Made by a program: the position numbers and the translations under genes. DNA of 64,000 bases from Euptelea pleiosperma (lineage: Eukaryota; Streptophyta; Magnoliopsida; Ranunculales; Eupteleaceae): contig CM068549.1 in assembly GCA_035048495.1 (NCBI GenBank), positions 4,435,059-4,499,058 of the forward strand. Reading direction: 5' to 3'. Shown piece by piece: positions 47,209 through 58,044 of the stretch. A model generated the notes under the pieces. It searched no databases. It was not told where the DNA came from and was given only the letters and a program-made list of their open reading frames with translations. Numbering within the stretch: position 1 is the stretch's first letter; each line of letters opens with the position of its first letter.

Positions 47209-48635
47209 TAAAGTAGGGTTTTTCCGCGTCGTTGGTTACGGAAACCCTAAAGTTCAACAATATTTGTAAATTTCTATGAATCGGTTCACTTAATTTGCAA
47301 AAATGCAGACTTGCACAGTGGCTTGTGTCGGATATCATCCGCACTCGGGGTTAGGGCAATTAAAGAACAATAATAAATGAAAAATGCTTAATGAATATCG
47401 AAGGGGTGAGAATGGTGAATCTTTGATTTTTAAAATATGTTTAGGGATTTTTAGAGAGAGAAAATGCTGCAATCATAAAGAACATTAATCAAATAATAAA
47501 TTGCATTATCACCATTAATAATTGAATATTCCTGATTACAATAAATTTAAATTGAATAAAATTAGAATGTAATAAATGAACTATGCTAGAGAGAAATATA
47601 TAGAGAGAGAAAGATTGAAATTTAGGTAGAGAGAGAAAGTGAATTTATAGCACTTAGAGAGAAAGCAATAAAGTGGTAGAGATTTAGAGATAGAAAGATT
47701 GGAAAAGCTTTAGATCTAAGAGAGGAAGAGATCAAACCTTTATGATGGAGATGGAAGGATGGTGCATGTGAGGAGCATGAAGAACATGACTGCAAGACCA
47801 GTAGGTGTGCAAGGTCAAGGAGAAGTGGAAAGCCACCGTTTTTGTGCGCACGTGCTGGTGAGTTGCAAGGCTTTTGTGAAGTTGCTAACTTGCAGTAATG
47901 ATGGTTGACAAGGTGATATCTAGGTGGACATAGGAGAAAGCACGATGGAGAAAGTGGAGCGAGAGAGCAATGGGTTGCTGGCTGGTGAACCAGCAGGAGG
48001 TGAAAACTCTTCTAGTCACGCTGGCGTTTCAGTGGACAGAGGAGATGTGATCTGGTGCAGATCTGCAGGTAGTGGAGATGCAGGCTAAGAGAAGGTATGA
48101 AATCATAGTGGTAACACACCAGACTGCTGGTGTGAGTTGGCGGTGAAGAAGGAGGAGGATCTGCCGTTCAAGGAGGGACTGCACCTGTGGAGTCCGATGG
48201 CGAAGAGGAGCTGCAAGTGGAGGAAAAGGGAAGTTCGTGTAGCACCGTTTGGAGAGGGAATGGAGAGAGAGAGAGAGAGAGGGGTGAAACGATGGAGCAC
48301 CTTGTGCTCACCGTGGAGGCAGCAGGTGGTGGTGGCGATGTTGATGAAGGCAACATGCAAGGATGTTGCAGCAACAAGAGAAGGATGGCTTTGGGAGCAC
48401 TGGGTGAGCAACCCGACCGACTGGTGCACTTGTGGAGAGAGGAGGGCAGACCTACAACGTGAAGTAGGTGCTGGTTCAGATGGCCGGAGTAAACGGACTA
48501 GTGGAGGTGAACCAGTCCGCCGGAGGAAGGAGGCAGACTCCTTGCAGAACAAGAAGGAGAGGACGAAGAAGAAGGGCATAAGGAGGAGGCGCGTGGTGTG
48601 TGTAGCGGCAACAGCGGTGGAGAGGCCGTGAGCGA

Positions 48636-48661
48636 CCGGAGTTGCAGGTTTGCAACTCCGG
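48636..48661. repeat. Hairpin copy 1 in solo LTR D
   Basis: CCGGAGTTGCA, GGTT, TGCAACTCCGG: perfect 11-bp arms. Confidence 0.82.
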
Positions 48662-48685
48662 CGTGAAGAAGGGAGGAGGAAGATG

Positions 48686-48708
48686 ACCGGAGTTCTGCAA
48701 CTCCAGTG
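48686..48708. repeat. Hairpin copy 2 in solo LTR D
   Basis: ACCGGAGTT, CTGC, AACTCCAGT: the short-centre variant with one mismatch, as at 5594-5617. Confidence 0.7.
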
Positions 48709-48863
48709 TGCAAACGAAGAGAAGCGGAGAAAGAAGAAAGAATAAAGAAGAAGAAGAAAGAAGAAGAAGAAGAAGAAGAAGAAGAAGAAGAAAGGGAAGA
48801 AGTGGGGGAAAAACTCACCGTTGCATGCTGTGAATGGGGACGGTGGTGGAGCACGGTTCGCCG

Positions 48864-48890
48864 GCCGGAGTTGCATACCTGCAACTCCAG
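48864..48890. repeat. Hairpin copy 3 in solo LTR D
   Basis: GCCGGAGTTGCA, TACC, TGCAACTCCAG: one mismatch. Followed at once by a GAA tract. Confidence 0.78.
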
Positions 48891-49926
48891 CAAAAGAAAA
48901 AGAAGAAGAAGAAGAAGAAGAAGAAGGAAGAGAAGAAGAAGAAGAGGAAGAAGAAAGAGGAAGAGGAGGAGGTGCTCCACTCACTCGCCGGAGAAAGATC
49001 GCCGGAAGAGAAGAGAAAGAGGAAGGAAGAAGAGAAGGAAGAGAAGAGGAGGAAAAAAAAGAGAAAGAGGGGAGGAGAGGACCGACTTTAGGTTTCAGCC
49101 TCTCTTCCTTAAATATGCGAGGCTCCTCTTGCCTCAACCGTTGGATGAAGAGATCCAAAGAAGTTTTCTCATGGTTTGACACTAAGGCCCCGTTTGGATA
49201 CCCAACTGGAAAATTGCATTTTTTCGAGGAAAACACAACTATCCATTGTTAGATAGCCAATATAAATTTGTATAATTTTCCCCACCAAGCCACTTAAATC
49301 TGGATAATCTTTCCTACTAAACCCGGAATTCATTTCCCATCCAAATTGGTGAGAATTGATTTTCACCTAATATACCTTTATTTTCTTGCACGATTGAAAT
49401 ATGTGTTCTTAGTTGCTATCAATCAGCCATATAAGGTATATCACAGATGTATTTTCGCGGGAAAACATTTCGTGTAATCAAACACAGCCTAAATGTCTCC
49501 TAGTGGGGTCCACGCAAATGGGATGATCATAGACCGTGGTGATCAAGGGTTGAGATGACAGTGATCGACCGATCGAATGATGAGCGGATGAGATCGAGGG
49601 GATCAATGGCTAGATTTTGAGAGTGGAGAGATCGGATGATTGATTGATCGACTTGATGGCCAATTGATTGATCGGATGGTTGGTGACTTGATTGGGACCC
49701 AGATTGGTAGATCGACGGATCTAGAGAGATCCAACGGTCCTGTGGAAGATCCAATGATCCGATTGAAGATCCGACGGTCAGAAAGCTAAGAGAGATGAGA
49801 CAGAGCCAATGGGCAGGAGTTATGGGGTTAGGTCAGTAGATTCGAGGACCGAGAGATGAAGAGAGAGAGAATAAGGAGAGATGAGAGAGAAAATATAAAA
49901 AAATAGAGATAAAAGTATTGATAGAG

Positions 49927-49937
49927 GGTCTGGAACC
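49927..49937 (-). promoter_or_regulatory. tRNA-like T-arm/B-box in solo LTR D
   Basis: GGTTCCAGACC on the minus strand, 500 bp from the LTR terminus. It has the same single off-consensus base as LTR A. Confidence 0.45.
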
Positions 49938-50437
49938 CTGGTCTTCACTGTGACCATCCTCACGCTTCTCCAGTAGAGTAGACTATCATTCCTTGCTGAT
50001 TCAAGTGGCTTTAAACGCTTTGGTCCGTTTCTTGGTCATTGGCTCTCCTACTCTCTTCGTTCTTTGGGCCGACTTTTTGTCCTCTTATTCAGCCCATATT
50101 TGGCCCATATCTTCTAGTCATAGCATGTGGGCTCTTTAAGCTTTGATAATGGGCTTTCCTGATCGATGTGGGCTCGTAAGTCTCGAGAATTATCCCATCG
50201 GGGTTTCCTGCGACAGAAGAAGCACGTAATGAGACTTTATCAGAATGACTCAATGTCTAGACTTCCAAAAATATGTTTAATGCATGCAAATATACCATTT
50301 CGTTCAGAAAAGTGTATTCTACGCAACAAAAGAGACTCTTACGTAGAAAAGTGGATAATTAGAGCAGTTTTACATAGGAGAGTGTGATAACACTTAGAAG
50401 ATAACAGTGAAAAATATGCACTTTTAAGCGAATATCA

Positions 50438-50442
50438 CGGAC
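50438..50442. repeat. TSD (CGGAC) of solo LTR D, right copy
   Basis: Matches 47204-47208. Confidence 0.85.
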
Positions 50443-50940
50443 CATCTCCCACCGTCGAGCTCCACATCCGAGAGAGGGCTATGTGTATGCCCAAATTTGC
50501 AAAACATGAATCTTGAGGTCTAACTAACCTCTATCTGACTCTTACTATATGCCTCGATACGCCTTAGCATCTCCCGTGGTACACTACAACATTCTCCGTA
50601 ACTATCTACTGTTAAACTCATCTTTGCAGTTAGCTCAATTCTTAGAGAACGTTTCCTATAAATTGAGATCCATCACACCATTGAGAGTGGATCTTAGATC
50701 TAACTCAGAACTTTGTAATGCCACAAGAGATTATAGTGAATTGCCTCCGATGAGGACGAGGACGTAGTCGCTAGAGCTCCGACGACGAACCTCGTAAAAA
50801 CGGTCGGCTCTCTCTCTCATTTTCTCTTGGCTTTCTTTCTTTACTGTTCTTATACCTCTTAATAATTGACTGTTATCTTGGGGAGGTGGAGGGAGAATCT
50901 CAAGGATCATCTGACGGCTTCCTGGGATTTTTCCCCCACA

Positions 50941-52523
50941 ATACAGAAGATCTTGTTGGGCTGATTTTTAATTTAGGAGATCTCCTAAGTGGGGGTGCTT
51001 CAAATTGTAGATCCAATTACTTTTAAATTTTGCCATGTATACATCACAAAATAGGTAGGAGGGATAAGCACTACTCCATTTATAACTTATAAAAGAATTT
51101 TGAAGTATGAACATGGAACACTTATGCAACAATTCGACCATATATACTTACCAACAGAAAGTTTTCTATAATGAAAATAAAAGAAATTGCAGAGTGAGGA
51201 TGTTTAGCCCTCTTGGAGAACTTAAATACCAAAGCTGGGACCGAATCAAATGTCTCCCATTTTGTTGTCACTACAACGGCCTCGACAATAGAATGCCTCG
51301 ACGGCTGTTGCCGTTGTTGGTGCTGCTACTGTGGTGTTAGCATTTGGCCTATAAAAAAAACCTATGCTGCTACTGTTGTTTCTGCTGATGGGTATGGCCC
51401 CCATTGCTGTTAGGCATAGCTTTTCGGATCTTCAGTAGGTCGAGTGTCTCTACACACTTCTATACTCTCTTGACTTGCAAGATATTTGTCAAAAATGAGA
51501 ACTTTTTTGGGGGCTCTAATGGTAATTAGATCACACCAAACACAAACACAAAACTAAATTCAACAGGGAATGTAAGCTACACTAAAAGTTTTACTTGCAT
51601 TCTCTTCTGTAATTTCATGTCTTCATCAACAAACATTCCATCCTATTTAATCATCTGGGTCATTAACAATACGATCAAAGTAAAGGATGGGACCCATATA
51701 CCTAATTCAATGTCCACATTGTAGCTGTAGTCATCAAGGTTTGTCTTCCCTATTTTCAAAGTCTGGAGGCCTATACCCTTTCTTAAACCATTCATTTTAT
51801 AAAATTTATGGAATTGTTATCCTCTACAACCAAATGACCAATATAAACCTATTTTGCAATACCATATCCTGAAAAAATCATGCATGATAACATTCATACA
51901 GCCATCTAAAGAGCTCATATGCTTGTACACATAACATGAAGCTTCATAATGGAAATAATAGAAGAAACCAAAAATTTGAGTTATAATTCCACTAAGGTAG
52001 ATAAAGAGAGACAATCAAAGTGAGAATGAGAACAAATCAACCCAGAAGTACAACTCACACAATCAAATAAAAAGAACATAGCACTCACCAATGCACCTAC
52101 CACCACCAATCAGCCTGAATTTTGGTCTGTAGGTCCACAGAGTTATACTAAACATTAGAAGTCAAAGTTCTCCATTTGTTTCATAAATTATCCTCTCTGA
52201 AAAGCAAAAAAAAATAAAGACTCGGCCACTATATGATATAATCTAAATGGGTATCTAAAAATATGTTAAATTTGGTTAGAATGGAAAAGATAACCAAAGA
52301 TCATCACTGTTCTTTGTTACACTATCAATCCTCTTAAATCTCATAAAAAAAGTTAAGAAAAAACAAAACTCAACCACTATATAAATATGTCATCGTTTAG
52401 AACCAAAGCTAGAAACCAAAATTCTAAGAGTGTTTTTTTGCTAAACAGTCAATTATACGAAAGCTTAATAGGTCTCATTGTTTAGAAGAGGACATTTTGC
52501 AAGAGAGATTTCAGCAAGACAGA
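50941..52523. other. AT-rich stretch, nothing identified
   Basis: Short ORFs only (51107-51340, 51213-51413, 51687-51872), with no domain, splice structure or repeat that I recognise. It continues at 56338 once the solo LTR is removed. Confidence 0.4.
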
Positions 52524-53457
52524 TCTCATGTCACGCCCCGAATCCGGATACCCAAATACGACCCGAAAATCCGTGGATCGACCCGTACCCGAACCCAGAG
52601 GTAATCCATGAATGTCCCCTAGTGGTCCAATTAGGTCAATTAGACTACTAAGGTTCATTTGAAAACCGATTAAGTAAAAAAAAGAGTCTAGATATAGGAA
52701 ACAAATAATTCAAATAATTCAATCAATCAACTAAATGTGGAGAGATTGAAGTGACAACATGCTCTCAATCAAAGGCTTACATGCCCGTGAAAATAAATAA
52801 ATAATGTTATAAAATAATCAAATACAACTTTCTAAAATGTGGGATCGACTCCTAAATCCTCGTCGATCTCCTCGAATGCACCGGAGTCTTTCGTTTCAAA
52901 ATCATCTCACGTACCCGGCTCCTTAAAATCTGAAAATGATATCGGTGTAGCACCGTGAGCCGAGGCCCAGTAATACAACAGTGTGCATGATATGATATCA
53001 TACTATACAAGTTTTTTAATCAAGGTATGCATCTCAATCGTATAATAAGGATGGCATGAATATGAGGATGAATGCAGATGAGTAAGGGATGCCAATGCAA
53101 CTAGTACCCATAACCACATAGGGTCTCCATCTCCTTCCCGCACTGGGAGCGGTCTCATCGACCCATCTGCAGGATATAATAACGTCTGGGGCCTTTCACC
53201 CTAGGGTACCGAACCCTGATTAATTGATAAAACCAATATAACGTATATAATATACTTCAACCCTGTTCCCTTATGCACCCCTTATATGAAATGACGTGAT
53301 GATCATAGTATGACAATAAGATAGTACAAGGCTACATGGCATAAGCACACATGTATTTAACATTTAAATAAGAATACAAAATGAAACATGATCATCAAAA
53401 GTGGTAACATAGGAACGAATTATGGTTAACCATGAATACCATGTAACAATCACCGAA

Positions 53458-53887
53458 GGTCGCGATCAACACGGATGAACAATATAAGTAGAAATCACGA
53501 GACAATCCAATACACCATTGCCGAACCCTATGAGGGATCCATGACACAAGGTCGAACCCTAAAGAGGGATCCAAGACACTTGGCCGAACCCTATTAGGGA
53601 TCCAAGACATATGGGTGGGATCCCCATGCATACAAGTATAGGTCGAACCATCTAGGTATAATAGTCAATAAGACATGACCAAATATCACAATCAACATCG
53701 ATGAATAATATAAGTGAAAATCGCAAGAGAATCCAACACGCCATTGCCGAACTCTATGAGGGATCCATGACATAAGGTCGAACCCTAAAGAAGGATCCAA
53801 GACACTTGGCCGAACCCTATGAGAGATCCAAGACACATGGGTGGGATCCCCATACATACAGGTATAGGTCAAACCATCTAGGGTTTA
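53458..53887. repeat. 227-bp tandem pair built from ~32-bp subunits
   Basis: The copies at about 53458-53684 and 53685-53887 are each made of subunits around CGAACCCTATGAGGGATCCA. Minus-strand ORFs repeating 'WIPHRVRQW' and 'SVLDPSLGFD' are translations of this array. Confidence 0.85.
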
Positions 53888-53969
53888 GTCAACAACAAGG
53901 TTAAAACCTTAATAGTTAATAATCATGACTGAACCACGAACAATTAATAGGTTTTTACAAAAAAAATAT

Positions 53970-55030
53970 ACTGCATTATAAAAATCATAACTAAATAAAT
54001 ATGAATTAAAAAAATATAAACTCAATAGATTTAAAAACTAGATTTACAGAGGTTTTAGAAAAAATAAATAAAAAAATATTCAGATTCAAAATATAGGTCA
54101 AAACTCTTAATTAATTGGGCCGGACAGAATCTGGGATACAGAAAAGTCCCGCACATTGTAAAAGTTATAACTAAATAAATAATTATTAGAAAAATACAAA
54201 CTCAATTAATTTGAAAACTAAATTCATATAAGTATCTATGAAAAATAATTAAAAAAATATTTAGATTAAAAATATAGATCGAAATCCCAAGTGAAGTGGA
54301 CCGTATAAAATCTGAAATTCTGAGTTTTATAGAAAAGTCCAGCACGTTTGAAAAATCATAACTTAATCAATACAAATCAGAAAAATACAAACTCAAAGGT
54401 TCTAGAAACTAGATTGATAGAGGTATCTGTGAAAAATAATTAGAAAAATATTTAGGTTAAAAATATAGTTCGAAATCTCAAGTAAAATGGACCATGTAAA
54501 ATCTAAAATTTTGGGTTTTACAGAAAAGTCCAGTAAGTTTGAAAAATTATAACTTAATAAATACAGATGAGAAAAATATAAACTCAAAGGTTATAGAAAC
54601 TAGATTGATAGAGGTATCTGTTAAAAATAATTAGAAAAATATTTAGATTAAAAATATAGATCAAAATCTCAGGTAAAGTGGACCGTGTAAAATCTAAAAT
54701 TCTGTGCTTTACAGAAAAGTCCAGCATGTTTGAAAAATCATAACTTAATCAATACAAATCAGAAAAATATAAACTCAAAGGTTCTAGAAACTAGATTGAT
54801 AGAGGTATCCATGAAAAATAATTAGAAAAATATTTAGGTTAAAAATATAGATCGAAATCCTAAGTGAATCGGACAGTGTAAAATCTGAAATTCTGGGTTT
54901 TTTGGTAAAGTCATACAACTTAAAAAAATCATAACTTAATCAATAAAAATCAGAAAAATACAAACTAAACGGTTTTAGAAAATAGATTTAAAGAGGTATT
55001 TAGAAAAAAATAATATAAAAATATTTAAAT
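53970..55030. repeat. ~190-bp tandem repeat, more than five copies
   Basis: The anchor AGAAAAGTCCAGC recurs at about 54138, 54332, 54521 and 54712, with degraded copies on both sides. Each unit includes AAATCATAACTTAATCAATA and GATTGATAGAGGTATC. Confidence 0.88.
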
Positions 55031-57548
55031 CATAAAAGTACAACAAAAATGATAAGAACATAGTCATTCGTTATAGGTACAAAATAGACCATGGCCAAAC
55101 CCATCATGGTAGCCCAAAACAAAGATCAACCCAATAAGAATAAAGTAAATATTATTAAAATTAATTTATAATGAGTATCAACCATTATCTAATGAAAGAA
55201 AAACAAATCTTGAAGAAAAACAAGTATAGGATGGATCAAGCGCACTTACCTCAAGGTTTCTTGAACTTTAATGAAAATCAAAAGTTTATTCAAATTTGAA
55301 AGTCGTCGGATCGTCCTCTCCTCGGAGTATGTTCTTCTAATCGGAGTCTCCGTCAATTCTCTCTTCTTGCTCGAGTACGATCGGTGCCCGGATGAAGGTT
55401 TAATGGAGCTTTCTCTATTCTTCAATGGAGTTGGGTTATGAAAGCTTCTAAAGCTTTAGGGTTTTTCATAAATAGGTTTAGGGAAGAATTAGGGTTTCTA
55501 TTTTGTTGAAATTCGTAACTAGCAAAGGGATGACTTTTTCAACCCTCAAAAACTTATATTTTACACTACTAATGGGTTAGAAATGGGCCCAAGGCCCATA
55601 TACATCAATTAGGCTCATTTAAGAATATTATTAAGCCCAAAAGACCTCTAGATTGGCCATACGGCCCACCCAACAATCATAACACAAATAATTATAAATT
55701 AATTCAATCAAACTATATTATATAATTTAAAAGTCCATACAATAAGGTATCGACACATGTCACACACACAAATCATAAAAATATTCGAAACCCTAGAAAA
55801 GTGTCAAATGACATTGGAATGACCCGAAAGTGATTTGCGGGTCCCACGCTCCTATTAAATAAATAAAATATAATTAAATATTATTTTTGAAAAATATGTG
55901 AATGGTAGGAAGTTCAAAAATTATAAAAATACTATTTTTGTCAAAATCTCCCAAAATCTTACACTAGAGTTTTTATGTCTTAGAAAAGCTTCCAAATTTC
56001 ACAGATAAGTTGACAAGGATAAAATAAGAATATTTTTGGAGTCTCGGGCCCACAAAATAATTTTTTTATAAAAGTTCTGGAATATTAGTTACAGCAAGAA
56101 AAAGTCCCCTGCAAGTTATGATTCATTATTCTTAGCAGGAATTTTGCCCTAAAGAACGAATTTAAAAAATAGCAGGTTTTTCAAAGTTGTCAGAATGAAA
56201 TCAAATTAAATACACATACTCATACATGATATTAAACAATAAAAATAATAATAAGAGTTTGAAAAAGTTTCAAGTTTGCATTATTAGGTGAATTTACCAT
56301 AATACCCTAGAACAAAAGTTCAGGGTATTACATCTCACCTCTGTCTCGTTTACACCCTCCAAAAAGAAATCAAATATCTCATCACCATTGTTTCCTTCAA
56401 TTCGTTGAAACCCTTAGCAGCAACACAACTCAATTTCTTCAAAATAGAAAAGAAATTCCACTACAGATTCTTGAAATAAGAAGAAAGTCATGCACAGATG
56501 ATGAATATATTAAAACTTCAAATCTCTTCGCTTTAATCGAGTTCTAAGAAGTCTTAGATGGATTCTACATTTTTTATTTAAATTACAAATCAGAAATGCA
56601 TTCAAGAAATCCCAAAAGGCTATGTTTCCAACTTTTCAAGGGGTGAGGCAACTATTGCCATAAGAATGAGAGACAACTAAAGAAGTATTAATATGATCAA
56701 ACTAAAGAAGTACGAGATGTCATAGGTGCATGTTGACGTTGTTGTGGTCCTGTGAATTTTATTAGATACTTATGATCAATTCAACCATATTTTATCAGGA
56801 AAATATCCCAAGTGCCACAACAAAGAAGGTGAAGGAATTGTGAATATTGTGTATATTAGAAACCACTAATCAGGCTGATTTAAACTCACATCTGACGATG
56901 TTAGAAACCACCAATCAGTTGGATCCCACAGTTGAAAACTCAAAGCCTAGATATGAAAATAAAAAATCAGCTTGATTGCTAGTTGAAGGTCCACAAATTA
57001 TCGAGATAACTATCAAGACTTGATCAATACCCAATTAACACCTAGATTAAACTCGCTTACACAACATATTGAAATCGACCCAAATCACCTTCAACACCTT
57101 CTTGAACGCGCATTTCAACACAGATAACAAATTATGGACAACTATGACAATATTGGGACCATCATTTCATTAAGCATTGAAAGTAATTAACATAAACATT
57201 TACACATTCAGCAAAATAGCTAACAAATTTTATTCAATTTGTTGGAAATCTATCAATGACTCAGCTGAATGAAACATGAAAGTTCAATAGCCAATATGAC
57301 ATGGAGAACCATGTTCATTTACAGAACCTAGCATTCTAAAAAAACTTCAGACATGAGTTATATGATGTGGCACATTCAAAGCAGAACCGAAACCATGAAT
57401 GTTTGCTCGCCCCTTATGTCCTCTCAAAAAAACCATTAATAACCAAAAGCACTGTAACAAAGAAACAAAAGTGTACATAACTGACAACTTCGAGCAAGTG
57501 AAGGAAGACATACTACTCCGTTCCGCATTCCTCGATATACGATGCCAT

Positions 57549-57848
57549 ATGAACCTAAGAAGTAAAAAAAATGTAATGAAAGAATGAACCAAAAAAATGG
57601 ATGAAAACCTGTATTGTCCCAACCTTATTACTGGTTTGCATTAAAGTATATATGAATCTAAGAAGAAAGAAAAAATGTAATGAAAGAATGAACCAAACCT
57701 GGATTGTCCCCACCTTATTATTGGTTTGCATCAAAGTATATATGAACCTAAGAAGTAAGAAAAAATATAATGAAAGAATGAACCAAAAAGTTGATGAAAA
57801 CCTGGATTGTCCCCACCTTATTACTGGTTTGCATCAAAGTATCCATGA
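57549..57848. repeat. ~90-104-bp tandem repeat, three copies
   Basis: Units start ATGAACCTAAGAAGTAAG and contain CCTTATTACTGGTTTGCATC; the middle copy lacks about 13 bp. The 130-aa plus-strand frame at 57601-57993 is largely this repeat. Confidence 0.9.
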
Positions 57849-57904
57849 AAGGCTAGCTCATTTTTGCGAGCAGTATATTGATAACCCTATTAGGAATGAA
57901 TTAA

Positions 57905-58044
57905 TGAACCTCGTCAATAACTACATATATACTAGAATGTCCAATCATTGGTGCTCTGGAAGAATCAAAAAAATCAACGAACCTCGTCAATAACCACATT
58001 ATACTACAATATCCAATCATTGGTGCTCTAGAAGAAGCAAAAAT
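57905..58044. repeat. ~70-bp tandem duplication
   Basis: GAACCTCGTCAATAAC, then TCCAATCATTGGTGCTCT, occurs twice in direct repeat. Confidence 0.88.

Larger units (their letters stand above)
47209..50437 (-). mobile_element. Solo LTR D, 3229 bp
   Basis: Flanked by CGGAC on both sides and ending GCGAATATCA. The other end reads TAAAGTAGG instead of TGAAAGTAGG, so one terminal base is lost. It is closest to LTR A: both share the segment around CACTGTGACCATCCTCACGC. It has three hairpin copies, two long GAA tracts and a TATA-like TATTTAA (49109-49115, minus). The minus-strand 377-aa frame at 48103-49236 is Ser/Phe/Leu low-complexity sequence from these tracts, not a gene. Confidence 0.9.
42518..50940 (+). 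mobile_element. 3' end of an outer LTR element, split by solo LTR D
   Basis: Sequence right of the copia insertion. 42518-46379 is a non-coding 3' region with tandem repeats; ACTGGGGGCTA (46369-46379) is a probable PPT; 46380-47208 plus 50443-50940 form an LTR (TGTCAACG...CCCCCACA). No coding domain is seen. Tandem repeats before the 3' LTR are typical of Tat-lineage elements, so that lineage is the best guess. The 5' part lies left of the window because copia is inserted in it. Confidence 0.5.
46380..50940 (+). repeat. Outer element 3' LTR (about 1.33 kb without D)
   Basis: TGTCAACGATCG at 46380 follows the PPT; the right end TTCCCCCACA is at 50931-50940. TATAAAT at 50657-50663 and pyrimidine-rich downstream sequence fit an LTR promoter. 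The 5' LTR is not in the window, so the borders are inferred. Confidence 0.5.
52524..56337 (-). mobile_element. Solo LTR of a Tekay/Del-like gypsy element
   Basis: LTR 52529-56332 (3804 bp) with TSD TCTCA at 52524-52528 and 56333-56337. On the minus strand it starts TGTAATACCCTGAACTTTTG and ends GGGGCGTGACA, terminal sequences common in Tekay/Del chromovirus LTRs. The minus-strand CCTATTTATGAAAAACCC near 55460-55480 may be the TATA and start region. No internal sequence or ORF. Two blocks of tandem repeats lie inside. Confidence 0.8.

Noticed and set aside
48103..49236. 377-aa minus-strand open frame in solo LTR D
   Set aside because: Ser/Phe/Leu low-complexity product of GAA/TTC tracts within an LTR; not conserved in the other LTR copies.
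51260..51275. CACTACAA as a second CACTA terminus near 51270
   Set aside because: Only the first eight bases match, there are no subterminal repeats, and no partner end is found.
53395..53872. Minus-strand repeat proteins (WIPHRVRQW type)
   Set aside because: Direct translation of the 227/32-bp tandem repeat inside a solo LTR.
57347..57622. 91-aa hydrophobic minus-strand ORF suggesting a membrane protein
   Set aside because: Overlaps the start of a tandem repeat, shows no conserved motif, and T-rich DNA yields hydrophobic residues by chance.
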